Shown here piece after piece: positions 19,532 to 30,351 of a stretch of 64,000 nucleotides of DNA. The first letter of the stretch is position 1. Every line of letters begins with the position of its first letter. Under the pieces are notes generated by a model. That model ran no database searches. It was not told the DNA's origin and saw only the letters and a program-made list of their open reading frames with translations. The stretch is taken from the NCBI GenBank assembly GCA_963776505.1, contig CAVZNH010000015.1, positions 1-64,000 on the forward strand, written 5' to 3'. The position numbers and the translations under genes are program-made. Source of the DNA: JAMXLO01 sp963776505 (GTDB lineage: Bacteria > Pseudomonadota > Alphaproteobacteria > Acetobacterales > Acetobacteraceae).

Positions 19532-21172
19532 ATGTTGAAACAGCGCCGCATCGGGCGTCGGATTGCTCTGCCGTCGCCATCGCCACGGAACACTGCCGCC
19601 GTCAACAGACGGAGCGTATTGGCCGGCGGGGCCGCCGCACTGGCGCAGCTGGGTTCGACTGTGATCGCTCCGCGGGCAATCGCTGAGGCCAAGCCTGCGG
19701 GAAAGATGGTTCTGGCGTGGCACACCAATATTGCGGCACGCTGGCTGGATCCGCAGCAGCACGACGGCACTGCCAGCCCGGACAATTTCCTGATGGCGCT
19801 GCATGACGGCCTGATCAAGAACTTCCGCGACGAACTCTACGACCACCCGGCACTCGCCGATCGCTACGAGTTCGCCGAGGACGCCAAGAGCGCGACCTTC
19901 TTTCTGCGATCGGGGACGAAGTTTCACGACGGTACGGCCGTCACGCCCGCTGATGTCAAATGGAGCTATGAGCACTACCGCGGCGCCTGGGGGGAGGTTC
20001 TGAAAGCAAATACCGATGGCGTGGAAATCATCGACGACCACACCGTCCGGTTCCACTTCAAGCGGCCATTCCTCGACTTCCCCATCCTGTTGGGAACCGC
20101 CAACGTCTGCGGCGCCGGCTGGGTGGTGCCGGCGAAATACTACGAACAGGTGGGGCAGGCCGGGTTCCTGCAGAAGCCGATCGGTGCCGGCCCCTACAAG
20201 CTGATCTCGCAGCAGCAGGGCGTAAAGCTCGAGTTTGAGGCATTCGCGGACTACTACCGCCCGGTCCATGTCAAGCAGTTCACCATGGTCAGTGTCCCGG
20301 AGGCCGCAACCCGCGTCGCAATGCTGGAACGCGGCGAGGCGGACATCATGTATTTCGTCCCGGGCGAATTGATCGACCGGGTGAAGAGCAATCCGAAGCT
20401 GCGGCTGGCGCCGGTGGTGTCAGGCAACTGGTGGCTGGAGTTCCCGGGCTTCCAGAACCCGTCCAATCCATTCCACGACAAGCGCGTGCGCGAAGCGATC
20501 AGCCTGGCGGTCGATCGCGACGCGATCAACGACGCCGAATGTGGTGGCATGGGTGTGGTCGATGGCAACTGGATTAACAACGACGTCGAGTACGGGTTGG
20601 AGTGGCCCAAATGGCCGCACGACGTCGCGAAGGCGAAGAAGCTGCTGGCCGAGTCCGGCTATCCCAACGGCTTCAATGTTGACTGGGTTACACCGGCGCC
20701 GAACTACTACTCGCGCGGCGAACGGATCGTATCGCAGCTTCAGGGCATCGGTATCCGTTCGCGGTTGCAGGTGATGGAGCGCGGCGTGTTCCTAAAGAAG
20801 ATGCAAGGCGGTGTGAAAGAATGGCCCGGCACCCAGATTGTTTTCAACGCGACGCGCATCGGCGGCACGTGGTCGAACTGGTACAACTCGATGTTCCGCT
20901 GCGGCGGCTTCAATTCCAAGGATTTCTTCTGCGTCAAGGATCTGGACGACCAGTTCCAGAAGTACCTGGATTCCTATGACCGGACCGAACGCAAGAAGCT
21001 CGCGGAGCAGATCCAGCGGTCCATCCTGGAGAACTACTACTTCGTACCGGTGTTTCGCCATGCTTTCGTCAACGCGATCGGGCCGCGCATCGTGGCACAG
21101 AAATGGCAGGACGTGTTTCCGACCATTACCAGCGGCTATGCCTATCCCTGGGAGGACCTCAAGGTCGCATAG
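19532..21172 (+). CDS. Peptide/dipeptide-type ABC importer substrate-binding protein
   Basis: This 546-residue type II binding protein belongs to the SBP_bac_5 family. The N-terminus has a twin-arginine signal (NRRSVLAGGAAALAQLG) ending near ARAIAEA. The mature part shows FHDGTAVTPADVKWSYEHYR, the family hallmark, and PIGAGPYKLI, FHDKRVREAISLAVDRDAIN and KKLLAESGYPNGF. It is the first gene of an operon with two permeases and two ATPases. Substrates of the family range from oligopeptides to sugars and opines. It starts at ATG 19532, though a start nearer the RR motif is possible. Confidence 0.9.
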   Translation: MLKQRRIGRRIALPSPSPRNTAAVNRRSVLAGGAAALAQLGSTVIAPRAIAEAKPAGKMVLAWHTNIAARWLDPQQHDGTASPDNFLMALHDGLIKNFRDELYDHPALADRYEFAEDAKSATFFLRSGTKFHDGTAVTPADVKWSYEHYRGAWGEVLKANTDGVEIIDDHTVRFHFKRPFLDFPILLGTANVCGAGWVVPAKYYEQVGQAGFLQKPIGAGPYKLISQQQGVKLEFEAFADYYRPVHVKQFTMVSVPEAATRVAMLERGEADIMYFVPGELIDRVKSNPKLRLAPVVSGNWWLEFPGFQNPSNPFHDKRVREAISLAVDRDAINDAECGGMGVVDGNWINNDVEYGLEWPKWPHDVAKAKKLLAESGYPNGFNVDWVTPAPNYYSRGERIVSQLQGIGIRSRLQVMERGVFLKKMQGGVKEWPGTQIVFNATRIGGTWSNWYNSMFRCGGFNSKDFFCVKDLDDQFQKYLDSYDRTERKKLAEQIQRSILENYYFVPVFRHAFVNAIGPRIVAQKWQDVFPTITSGYAYPWEDLKVA

Positions 21173-21216
21173 CGCAGATCGGGGTTCCGTGAACGAGTGA
21201 CAGTGGAGGGACTGCA

Positions 21217-22138
21217 ATGGGTCAGTTCATGATCAGGCGGACGTTTTACGCCATGATCACCCTGTTCATCTTGAGTCTGACCATCTTCACGGTGGTCAGA
21301 CTTACAGGTGATCCGGTGACGCTGATGGCGGAGCCTGGGGCGCAGGAGGCCGATCTGGCGCTCGTGCGTGCTGACTGGGGGCTCGACCGGCCGTTGCCGC
21401 TGCAATACGCCGCCTTCCTCAGGAACATCGTGACAGGCGAGCTTGGCCAATCGTTCAACTATGAAATGCCGGTGAGTACGTTGTACTTCCAGCGGCTGCC
21501 CAACTCGCTCGAATTGGCACTTGCCGCGACGCTGATCTCCTTCCTCATCGGCATTCCGGCAGGAATCATATCAGCAATGCGTGTTAACAGCGCATGGGAT
21601 CAAGTGGGCAAGACCATCGCACTGCTCGGATTGTCCGTTCCGGGGTTTTGGCTCGGACTGGTGATGATCCTGGTGTTCTCGGTGTGGCTCGAATGGCTGC
21701 CGACCAGCGGACAGGGGGACTGGCGGAACCTCGTAATGCCGGCGATCGCGCTAGGTTGGTATTTCGCCGCATCGCTGCTGCGCCTCGACTCGTTCAAGCA
21801 TGCTCGAGGTATTGCACAGCGAATACATCAAGCTGGCGCGATTGAAGGGGCTGCCGGCCTACGCGGTGATCGCGATTCACGCGTTCAAGAACGCTCTGAT
21901 CCCAGTGCTGACATTGGCCGGCGTCAATCTGGTGGTCATGATCAATGCCGCGGTGATCATAGAGGTGATCTTCGCCTGGCCCGGCATTGGACGGTTGCTC
22001 TACGAAGGCATCTTCCAACGCGACTTCCCACTCGTGCAAGGTGTCGTCATGGAAGCCGGCATCATGATCGTGCTGATCAACCTGATCGTCGATATCCTCT
22101 ACGCCTACATCGATCCACGCATCCGGTTCACAAGGTAG
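21217..22138 (+). CDS. dppB: Peptide-type ABC importer permease DppB-like (frameshift near 21787)
   Basis: This is an inner-membrane permease with MIRRTFYAMITLFILSLTIFTVVRLTGDP at the N-terminus, LGQSFNYEMPV and the DWRNLVMPAIALGWYFAASLLRL segment. The frame then breaks and resumes with MLEVLHSEYIKLARLKGLP, the conserved EAA coupling loop (R...EYIxxARxKGL), followed by AWPGIGRLLYEGIFQRDFPLVQG. Deleting one G near 21787 gives LLRLTRSSMLEVL and exactly 306 residues, a normal length. As sequenced, the product would lose the coupling loop and the last spans. It lies seven bases upstream of dppC. Confidence 0.88.
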
Positions 22139-22145
22139 GTTTCGC

Positions 22146-23051
22146 ATGTCACTCACCACAGTACGGCCAGCAGCCACCGAAAACCCAGCGATCGCCGGCC
22201 CGCTGAGTTGGCTGCGGGCCGGAGGCGGTTGGCCTGTGCTGCCGCTTGGGATCCTAATCCCGTTCGTATTCGTCGCCGTGTTCGCCAATGTCATCGCTCC
22301 CTACGATCCGACCGAACCGATCCCCGGTGCAAAAATCTTCGAGCCACCGTTCTGGTCACAGGGCGGCAGCTTGCATACTCTGCTCGGCACCGATTACCAG
22401 AGCCGCGATGTCCTGAGCAGGCTTATCTTCGGCGCACGGGTGTCACTCATCGTCGGCGTAATGGGAACCATCGTGGCCGGCAGTATCGGCACGACGCTCG
22501 GCATGCTCGCCGGCTATCTCGGCGGCTGGGTGGATCAGCTCATCATGCGCGTGACGGATGCGTGGCTCGCTCTGCCGGCGATCGTGTTCGCCATCTTCCT
22601 GGCGACAATGGTCGGGCCCAGCATGTGGAACATCATCATCATTCTTGGCGCTGTATATTGGACCCGCTATGCGCGCGTCATCCGAGGGGAGGTGCTCAGC
22701 CTGCGAGAACGCGAGTTCGTCAAGTTAGCGGAAATCGCCGGCGCGAGCCGGACCCGCGTGATCATGCGTCACATTCTGCCGAACGTCATGAACTCGACGA
22801 TGGTCCTGGCCAGCCTGACCATCGGCGTGGTCATCATCGCGGAGGCGTCGCTGAGTTTCCTTGGGGTGGGCGTTCCGCCACCGGAGCCGGCATGGGGCTC
22901 GATGCTAGCTGACGGCCGTTCCATGCTGATGGTCGGTGACTGGTGGCTGACGATCTTCCCCGGTCTCGGCATCCTGCTTGTCGTGCTGGCAACGCAGCTG
23001 TTCGGCGACTGGTTGCGTATCCGGCTTGATCCCCAGCAGCGCAATCTGTAG
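22146..23051 (+). CDS. dppC: Peptide-type ABC importer permease DppC-like
   Basis: This 301-residue permease has an N-terminal span, then LLGTDYQSRDVLSRLIFGARVSL (the DppC hallmark GTDxxGRDxxSR), LGMLAGYLGGWVDQLIMR, and the coupling loop LREREFVKLAEIAGASRTRVIMRHILPNV. The C-terminus has ASLSFLGVGVPPPEPAWGSML, also diagnostic. It is intact. It pairs with DppB, and its stop lies nine bases before dppD. Confidence 0.93.
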   Translation: MSLTTVRPAATENPAIAGPLSWLRAGGGWPVLPLGILIPFVFVAVFANVIAPYDPTEPIPGAKIFEPPFWSQGGSLHTLLGTDYQSRDVLSRLIFGARVSLIVGVMGTIVAGSIGTTLGMLAGYLGGWVDQLIMRVTDAWLALPAIVFAIFLATMVGPSMWNIIIILGAVYWTRYARVIRGEVLSLREREFVKLAEIAGASRTRVIMRHILPNVMNSTMVLASLTIGVVIIAEASLSFLGVGVPPPEPAWGSMLADGRSMLMVGDWWLTIFPGLGILLVVLATQLFGDWLRIRLDPQQRNL

Positions 23052-23060
23052 GCCGGAAAT

Positions 23061-24042
23061 ATGGCGCCTCTGCTGGAAGTATCCGACCTCCGGACACATT
23101 TCACATCGTTCGGTGGAACCCGCGTCGTCAAGGCGGTCGACGGCGTCAGCTTCACCCTGAGCGAAGGCGAGACGCTTGGCCTGATCGGCAAGTCCGGCTG
23201 CGGCAAGACCACCACGTGCCTGTCCATCGTCGGCCTGCTGCCACCCGCGGCACGTATCGCCGGTGGGCGCATCGTGTATGCCGGTGAGGATCTGACCAAG
23301 AAGACCCAGCGCCAGATGCGCCGCGTCCGAGGCCGATCAATCGCCATGATCCTGCAGGATCCCATGGCGTCGCTGAACCCGCTGTTCAGCATCTACACGC
23401 AGGTTGGCGAGCCGGCCTACTACCATCGGAACATCCGCGGCCGTTCCCTGCGTCAACGTGTGCAGGACCTGTTGCGCTCGGTACGCATCCCATCGCCGGC
23501 GATGCGGATGCGCGACTATCCGCATCAGATGAGCGGCGGCATGCGCCAGCGCATCGTCGGCGCCATCGCGCTCGCCGGCGGTCCGAAACTGATCATTGCG
23601 GATGAACCGACGACCAATCTCGATGTGACCATTCAGGCGCAATACCTGGATCTGCTGAAGGACCTGCAGCACGACACCGGCGTCGCGATCATCTTCGTCA
23701 CACACAACCTCGGTATCGTTGCCCGGATGTGCGACCGGATGGCGGTGATGTACGCCGGTAAGATCGTCGAGCAAGCCTCGGTGCGGAGTCTGTTCGATGC
23801 GCCGAGACATCCTTACACCAAAGCGCTACTTGGCTCGCTGCCGAAGCTCGGTAGCAAGGAACCGCTGTATGCCATCCCGGGCCAACCGCCCAATCTCGCG
23901 CGCCTGCCGACGGGCTGCGCGTTTCATCCACGTTGCGCCGAGGCCATGCCGCTTTGCGCGGAGCACGAACCGCAGGATGCACAATTCGGGCCTGGTTGGA
24001 CGGCACGATGCTGGCGCGCAACCCAGTCGGTGAAAGAAGCCT

Positions 24043-24062
<20 letters not shown>
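23061..24062 (+). CDS. dppD: Peptide-type ABC importer ATPase DppD-like
   Basis: This 333-residue ATPase has Walker A GKSGCGKTTTCLS (about residues 46-58), Q-loop MILQDPMASLNPLF, signature MSGGMRQRIVGAIAL, Walker B KLIIADEPTTNLDVT and switch FVTHNLGIVARM. The C-terminal extension carries HPYTKALLGSLPKL and the cysteine region CAFHPRCAEAMPLC, as in Dpp/Opp ATPases that can bind an iron-sulfur cluster. DEPTTNLD replaces the usual DEPTTALD, a mild change. It overlaps the start of dppF by 20 bases. Confidence 0.93.
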
Positions 24063-25013
<951 letters not shown>

Positions 25014-25019
25014 TATGAC

Positions 25020-25508
25020 TTCGTCATAGGCTTACATGCCTGATTTGACGCCTGTTTGCTGGGCATGAATATTCTCGTTCGGGCCGAGGGCTCGACGGTG
25101 ACCATCACGATGGCTGACGGAGAGGTTCTTACGGGAGAATACTGCGTGGCGTTCAGCGGTTCGGTCGGATCGGCCTTCTCGCGAGCGTGGTCAGGTTCCG
25201 TCATCGTCATACGTGACGGGCCGGTTCAGTTCGTGGCCAGGGGACCGAAGACGCGGATCCTGTGTCCGGGGAACAGTACCTCCATGGGTCGTGGTAACGG
25301 CGAATGCCAGACCTTCGGGGGAACGGTCAGGGCGATCAGTTGGAGATGGGGCGGGTGAACAGCGCGGCCTCCTGGAGCTGATGACGCCAAAAAGACGACC
25401 CACCGAGCCTCGTAACCCAAGGTCGGAGCGCTGGTTGTTGCTCGGGACGAACTTATGGACGGAGCTTGCCTGACAACTTCCCGGGGAACCGGCATAGGAG
25501 AGGCCACC
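25020..25508. other. Intergenic region, no gene supported
   Basis: About 490 bases lie between dppF and the VOC-like gene. A plus-strand frame from about 25065 (MNILVRAEGSTVTITMADGE) looks protein-like for some 30 residues but then loses character. I could not name a family. The VOC gene is preceded by an aggagaggcc ribosome-binding site at the right edge. Confidence 0.45.
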
Positions 25509-26030
25509 ATGATCCACCACGTGTCAATTCCGGCGCGCGAGCCGCGCCATGTCGCCGAAGTTTTGGCCGAATTGATGGGTGGCAAGTGCCATCCGTTCGG
25601 ACCGCTCGAAGGCGCCTTCATGGCGATGAGCGGCGACGCGCACGGCACGATGATCGAGGTCTATCCGGAGCGTGCCACGCTCGACATTCCGGCCAGCGAC
25701 GAGCAGGTCGTGTTCGGCGAGAACAAGACGCCGCCTGATACCTGGCCCTTCCATGTGCTGCTGTCGGTGCCGCTGGAGCCGGACGAGATCGAGCGCATCG
25801 GCGCACGTGAGGGCTGGCGCGCCAAGACCTTCGGCCGCGGCATGCAGGGCCAGAAGCCGTTCTTCCACGTCATCGAGTTTTGGCTCGAAAACCGGCTGAT
25901 GATCGAGGTCGTCTCGCCGGCGATGGCACGGGAGTACGAGGACTTTCTAAAGAACGCGCAGCTTTCGGTGATGAATGATCCCGAATCGCTGCGACGGATG
26001 CGGGCCACGCACATAAAGGAGTCGGCCTGA
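25509..26030 (+). CDS. VOC/glyoxalase-like hypothetical protein
   Basis: This 173-residue soluble protein starts MIHHVSIPAREPRHVAEVLAELMGG, which resembles the first beta-alpha unit of vicinal-oxygen-chelate proteins, where the His often binds metal. FHVLLSVPLEPDEIERIGAREGWRA and FHVIEFWLENRLMIEVVSP would form the second module with a terminal Glu. A good ribosome-binding site (aggagaggcc) precedes the ATG. It may belong functionally to the neighbouring transporters, but nothing shows the substrate. The fold call is from pattern only. Confidence 0.7.
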   Translation: MIHHVSIPAREPRHVAEVLAELMGGKCHPFGPLEGAFMAMSGDAHGTMIEVYPERATLDIPASDEQVVFGENKTPPDTWPFHVLLSVPLEPDEIERIGAREGWRAKTFGRGMQGQKPFFHVIEFWLENRLMIEVVSPAMAREYEDFLKNAQLSVMNDPESLRRMRATHIKESA

Positions 26031-26291
26031 CGCGCTAGACAGTATCGACCCCTGCCAAAGATGTCGGCGCATCCTGACGTTTCCTGGCGGGTAGTGGGTG
26101 GTGGCCGCGGGGACCGTCGGAGATACTTGCGGTGGGGCAATCATCCCGTCCGCCCGATACGCGAGGCTATCGACATGCTCATGGCGTTGACGCGGCCTGC
26201 TGCCTGGTCCGAGCCAGGATCGTGTAGGCGTCGACCCAAGCCTGACGCATCGCCGGGACGGACACTCGGGCGGGCCAATTGAGAGGGCGGG

Positions 26292-27872
26292 CTATCCCGC
26301 CTTCAGCGCCAGCTCTTCAAAGGGTGCGGTGTAGGGGAAGCCCGGGATCCGTCCGAAACCCGACTCGGCCACACGCGGGCCCACTCCGTTGATAAAGGCT
26401 AGCTGCCAGATCGGTGCGTAGATCGCCTGTTCGTGCACGATCTGCTGCATCTGGTGCAGGATCGCCTCGCGGCGCTTGTAATCCAGCTCCACCGCCTGCT
26501 TCAGGAATAGCGCGTCAAGCTCCGGATAGCTCCCGTAGGTGAACGTGCCGCCCTGCACCGCGTGAGTCTCCAGTCGCGTCGCGGCATTCCCGAATGCGGC
26601 GGGGCCTGCCTGGACGACGTTCTTGTACTGCTTTTCGGCGAACCCCTTGATGTACGCGGCCCGCTCCATCGGGCGCAGCTTGATGCGGATGCCGACCTCA
26701 CCCCAGTTATTTACCACCGCCTCGGCGATATTGGTGTAGGAGGAGTCGCAGTTATAGAAACCGGCATCGAAGCCATCCGGATAGCCAGCGGCGGCGAGCA
26801 ACTGCTTCGCCTGGACAGGGTCGTACACCGGCACCGGTGGCTGCCAGTAGAACTCGAACATGTCGGGCACGAAGGGATTGCCGGTGATGTGCGAGTACCC
26901 CATGGTCAGCGCGTCGTTGATCGTCTTGCAGTCGATCGCAAGGTTTGCGGCGCGCCGCACCCGCACATCGTGCCACGGCGATTTCGGATCCCACTGATCC
27001 ACGAAATACACGCAGAACACACCCTGGACGACCACCGGCTTGATGCTGAGACCCGGGGTCTTCTGCAGTTCGCCAGCAAGCTCGCCGCGGATAGAATACG
27101 CGATATCGATCTCGCCCCGCTTCAGAGCCGCGAGCCGCGTGGACTCGTCAGGGATCACCTTCATCACTAGACGCTTGATCGAAGGTGTTTTGCGCCAGTA
27201 GCCGTCGAACGCCTCCAGCACCAGTTCCACGCCAGGCGTGAAGGAGACGAAGCGATAGGGCCCGGCGCCGATCGGTGCCCTCTTGAAGCCTTCGTCACCG
27301 ACCTGGGTTATGTACTTGCGGGGCACGATCCAGGCGGCACCGGTAACACCCGCATAGAAGGTCATAAAGTCCGGCCACGGTTCCTTCAGCCTGAACCGCA
27401 CGTGCTGCGCATCCGGCGTCTCGACCGCCGCGACACGCTGCTTCAGCAGGCTCTGGCTGGCGCCGTGATAACGCTCGAACGAGAACTTAACGTCGTCCGC
27501 GGTGACGGGATCACCGTTGTGGAAGGTGGCGCCCTTGTGCAGGACGAACTCATGGGTAAGGCCGTCCTCCGACGCCAAGTACGACTCAGCGAGGCTCGGC
27601 GCTTGCTTGTTGTCCGGCATCGCCTTCACCAAAGCGTCGTGCAGTCCGTAAAGGAGCATGTAGGGCGTGATGATTCCGGCCGCCTCTCCTGGGTCGAACC
27701 AAGCGGGGGCGAGCGACACGTGTACGCCGTAGGTCAACTGCCCCTGCGAGCCGGCAAGAGCACCCGTTCCACCGGCGGTGACGCCGAAGGCAGTGAGGGC
27801 GAGCAGCGATCGTCGGGTCAACGGAGCGGGGTACAGGGTCGTCTGGCCATCCCGCGGCGCGGATGAGCTCAT
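26292..27872 (-). CDS. Second peptide-type ABC substrate-binding protein
   Basis: This 526-residue SBP_bac_5 protein has a twin-arginine signal (TRRSLLALTAFGVTAGGTGALAG). Family motifs are ATFHNGDPVTADDVKFSFERYHG, PIGAGPYRFVSF, KRGEIDIAYSI, HDVRVRRAANLAIDCKTIND and LLAAAGYPDGF. It is similar in layout to the protein encoded at 19532 and probably a paralogue. It faces the opposite way and has no permease or ATPase beside it. It is either an orphan receptor feeding the Dpp-type channel or one end of a second system lost by rearrangement. Confidence 0.9.
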   Translation of the reverse strand: MSSSAPRDGQTTLYPAPLTRRSLLALTAFGVTAGGTGALAGSQGQLTYGVHVSLAPAWFDPGEAAGIITPYMLLYGLHDALVKAMPDNKQAPSLAESYLASEDGLTHEFVLHKGATFHNGDPVTADDVKFSFERYHGASQSLLKQRVAAVETPDAQHVRFRLKEPWPDFMTFYAGVTGAAWIVPRKYITQVGDEGFKRAPIGAGPYRFVSFTPGVELVLEAFDGYWRKTPSIKRLVMKVIPDESTRLAALKRGEIDIAYSIRGELAGELQKTPGLSIKPVVVQGVFCVYFVDQWDPKSPWHDVRVRRAANLAIDCKTINDALTMGYSHITGNPFVPDMFEFYWQPPVPVYDPVQAKQLLAAAGYPDGFDAGFYNCDSSYTNIAEAVVNNWGEVGIRIKLRPMERAAYIKGFAEKQYKNVVQAGPAAFGNAATRLETHAVQGGTFTYGSYPELDALFLKQAVELDYKRREAILHQMQQIVHEQAIYAPIWQLAFINGVGPRVAESGFGRIPGFPYTAPFEELALKAG

Positions 27873-28697
27873 CGTGTCCTCCCTGGTTCATCTCACTCGT
27901 CGGAGAATTGCGTCCAGTGTAGAGGAGCTATGCGCTCTTGTCAGCCTTTACTACGCTTGGTCAGGGCGCCTGGCCTTCCGACCACCGGTGCTCGGCCGAC
28001 TGACCTTTGACGACGAGGTTCTTCCTGGGTGCGAGAGGCGTCGCCGGCTGCTCAATGCCTGGCGCGACCGTCTCCTTGCGGACTGGACGATGGGTGTCCT
28101 GGACTTCGCCGCCTTGCGCGGCGCACTGCTCGCCAATCCCACCCTGCCGAGGAACACGGTTGCGGCCATGCGGGATTCACTCCCGGACGGCGGCGGATCT
28201 CGGATCTCGGCACGAGCGCGCCATGTCTGTCGCTACTGACACGGGAGCGTCAGTGCCATGCAACCTCTGACGCGCAATCGCAGATTTGGAAGATGCGCGC
28301 CGATAGCGCGGACGGTCTGGATTATCGGCGCCCGACGCTGCGCGGACCTCCGTCAGCCGGGCCATCATCACGCCGTGGACATGTACGCCGCCAACCCTCA
28401 GCGGTCGGTGGTCTCCGCTGCAGCGCAGATGGGCGGCAGTGCCACGCAGGCTGCCAGCAATAGTTCTCTCACGATGATCTCCTATGGCTAGCACCGCGTC
28501 GGGCCGAGGCACTCGGGGCTCACCGGCACGTGATAGTGCGACGGCGGCATGTAAGGCACCGACGGTATGATTGGATAAACTCGCTGTGCGCAACCTGCAA
28601 TCGTGAGCGATCAGCGTCACTCGGCGGTGCACGTTATCGCGCTCTGGAACACCATTCCGACGTAGCCGGTCATGACAGAGGGGATTCAGTCATGGCG
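27873..28697. other. Intergenic region, no gene supported
   Basis: About 820 bases. A plus-strand frame through 27900-28240 includes LTFDDEVLPGCERRRRLLNAWRDRL and ALRGALLANPTLPR, which looks protein-like. It has no start site of its own and is continuous with antisense of the binding-protein gene, so it may be a 3' remnant. No other coding signal was found. Confidence 0.4.
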
Positions 28698-29199
28698 TTA
28701 GGCATCATCCGGACTGAGGGTGCCGATCAGTTCGGCTGACCTCCGATGGACCTGAGCCTCTCGCGCCAAATTCTTCGGAAACCGGCTGCGCCGAGCACTG
28801 AAGCAGCGCTTTGTTCTGCTGCGCCTCATGGCAACTACGCGCGGCGCGGAGAGCAGCATCCCAGCCTCGCTGGAACTCCGGTGTGGTTTCAGTTGCCCTC
28901 GGACTGTCCCTTCTGTCACGCGCTGCCTCCTGGTGATTCCCATTCCGTCTGTAAGGTCAGTTGTCGGCTTCTTGCGCTCTTTTTCTATCCACTCAAATAC
29001 ATCATCCTCGGTGACCCTGAATTCGGGCGGCCACGTGCCTAACAGCATCGCATATCAGGATAGCTAACTCCTCGTATTTTGCTCCTTGCGGCCCCGCGAG
29101 GATGGTTCTGATGGGCTTTCCTTCCCCACCGGGCTGATGGACGATTATCCAAGGGCTTTCTATGAACGTTGGTGTCCCCGGTGCTTTGTCGCTCACGTC
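28698..29199 (-). pseudogene. Small unknown protein downstream of parB remnant (frameshift near 29040)
   Basis: From GTG 29199, with a strong GGAGGGAAG ribosome-binding site, the frame reads SDKAPGTPTFIESPWIIV, then YEELAILICDAVRHVAA, and then leaves frame. Removing one C near 29036 continues EFRVTEDDVFEWIEKERKKPTTDL. The pieces read as one compact acidic protein of about 80-100 residues. The frame stays open to 28698, but the native stop may be earlier. It overlaps the parB remnant stop, so the two were probably an operon. I cannot give a function. Confidence 0.5.
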
Positions 29200-29620
29200 C
29201 ACTTCCCTCCCCTCGGTATCGCCGGCAACCAGCCTTTGCCCTTCGTCAGCCGCTCGGCTGCCTTCGCCATGTCGCCCTTCTTCATTCCCGCTAGCTTCGC
29301 GGCCTCGGCCTTCCCGCACGCCTCGGTGGCGGCGGAGATGATCTGCGCGGAAGAGACGCGGTCGAAGACGTCATAGCCGAGTGTGATGATGCACCCCGAC
29401 TTCGCCCTGCCAGCCTTGCATCTGGCTGCGCCGTAGTCGTCGTTGAGCCGCACGAATTCTTGCAATTCGTGATAGTCCGCCTCCCCCGCCCTTCCTCAAC
29501 CAGCTTCTTGAACGCCTCGAACTGGTCGGCGGGGTGCATGGCACATGGCATTTCGTTTTCAGCAAGGCTGATTTCCTCGCTTGGGATATCGCTCTCGAGC
29601 ACGTTGCCTCGCATCGTAGT
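29193..29620 (-). pseudogene. parB: parB-like plasmid partition gene, internally deleted remnant
   Basis: Two parts of a plasmid-type ParB/Spo0J protein are seen. The first is an N-terminal motif, EEISLAENEMPCAMHPADQFEAFKKLVEEG, which matches the conserved box II (LAEN...MHPADQ.EAF) that follows the ParB nuclease-fold residues. The second is a C-terminal segment, DYHELQEFVRLNDDYG ... YDVFDRVSSAQIISAA ... MKKGDMAKAAERL ... GWLPAI, typical of large alphaproteobacterial plasmid ParB proteins. The two lie in different frames around 29488-29495 and the several-hundred-residue middle is missing. It is a non-functional relic, but it indicates past plasmid or plasmid-like DNA. Confidence 0.72.
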
Positions 29621-29639
29621 GCTGCGTCGGCATTGAAAT

Positions 29640-29776
29640 CTTTCCCAGGTCGCATCCTCAGCAAAAAGCGCAGCGATCCCATCCGCGTCATAATTGTCGT
29701 CGCACAGGGCTGCGTAGCGCGATTTAAGATTGCGGATCGCCTCGGCATCCTCCCGCGCCTGGAGCCGCCGTTCCAT
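29640..29776 (-). pseudogene. NTF2/SnoaL-like protein, N-terminal fragment
   Basis: ATG 29776 begins MERRLQAREDAEAIRNLKSRYAALC, then DADGIAALFAEDATWE, the first helices of a SnoaL-like (NTF2-fold) domain. The match ends at about 29645 and the frame runs straight into the parB remnant, so the two were fused by deletion. The domain is normally about 130 residues; only about 45 remain. Function cannot be stated for a fragment. Confidence 0.7.
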
Positions 29777-30351
29777 TCGCTCGAGCCGTGCCAGATCCAA
29801 GGGATCATGCTCTACTATTGCGCCGTCCTCCCAGAGGAGATGGTTCCGTCCTGTCTGTGGGGTCAACCAATCGCATACGCCACGGGTCTTGTGAACTATT
29901 CTGCATGGCGCGTCTGCCGCACATCGGCTACCCCGACAAATTGTGGCGGCATTCCCGTCTGTCATAGTCGGTCGCGCATCAAGCACCGGATCATTCATTC
30001 GGCACCAAGGAAAGGAGAGAGCCATGCCTCGCAAGGCGAGCCCACGGGATCGACCAGGACATTTACCCTTGGTCGCCCTCGTCGTGATCCAGTAGACCAT
30101 CGAGCGGTTGACCGGCCTGTGCTGGGAGATATCTGGAGGCCGACTGGTTGCCGGTGCCCACAGAGCCCCCTGCCCGCGTCCCGTGGGGCTCTGGGGAGCG
30201 GCAACCGGGCGGCATTCCCAGTATTGATGTTCCGAGACGGCGAGGGCGACGCGCGCGTTGTCGGTGCCATTGCACGGCACGGCGCATGACACTCTCGCGC
30301 GGCTTGCCTATCACAAGTCGCTTGTCGATCTGTTCGAACGGAGGATAACAG
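29777..30351. other. Intergenic region, no gene seen
   Basis: About 575 bases lie between the SnoaL fragment and the FAH gene. Frames are open on both strands but unrecognised. A ggaggataac ribosome-binding site for the FAH gene lies at its right edge. Confidence 0.5.

Noticed and set aside
27900..28240. Protein-like plus-strand frame (LTFDDEVLPGCERRRRLLNAW)
   Set aside because: It has no start of its own and continues antisense into the binding-protein gene. I could not assign a family, so it is only mentioned in the gap entry.
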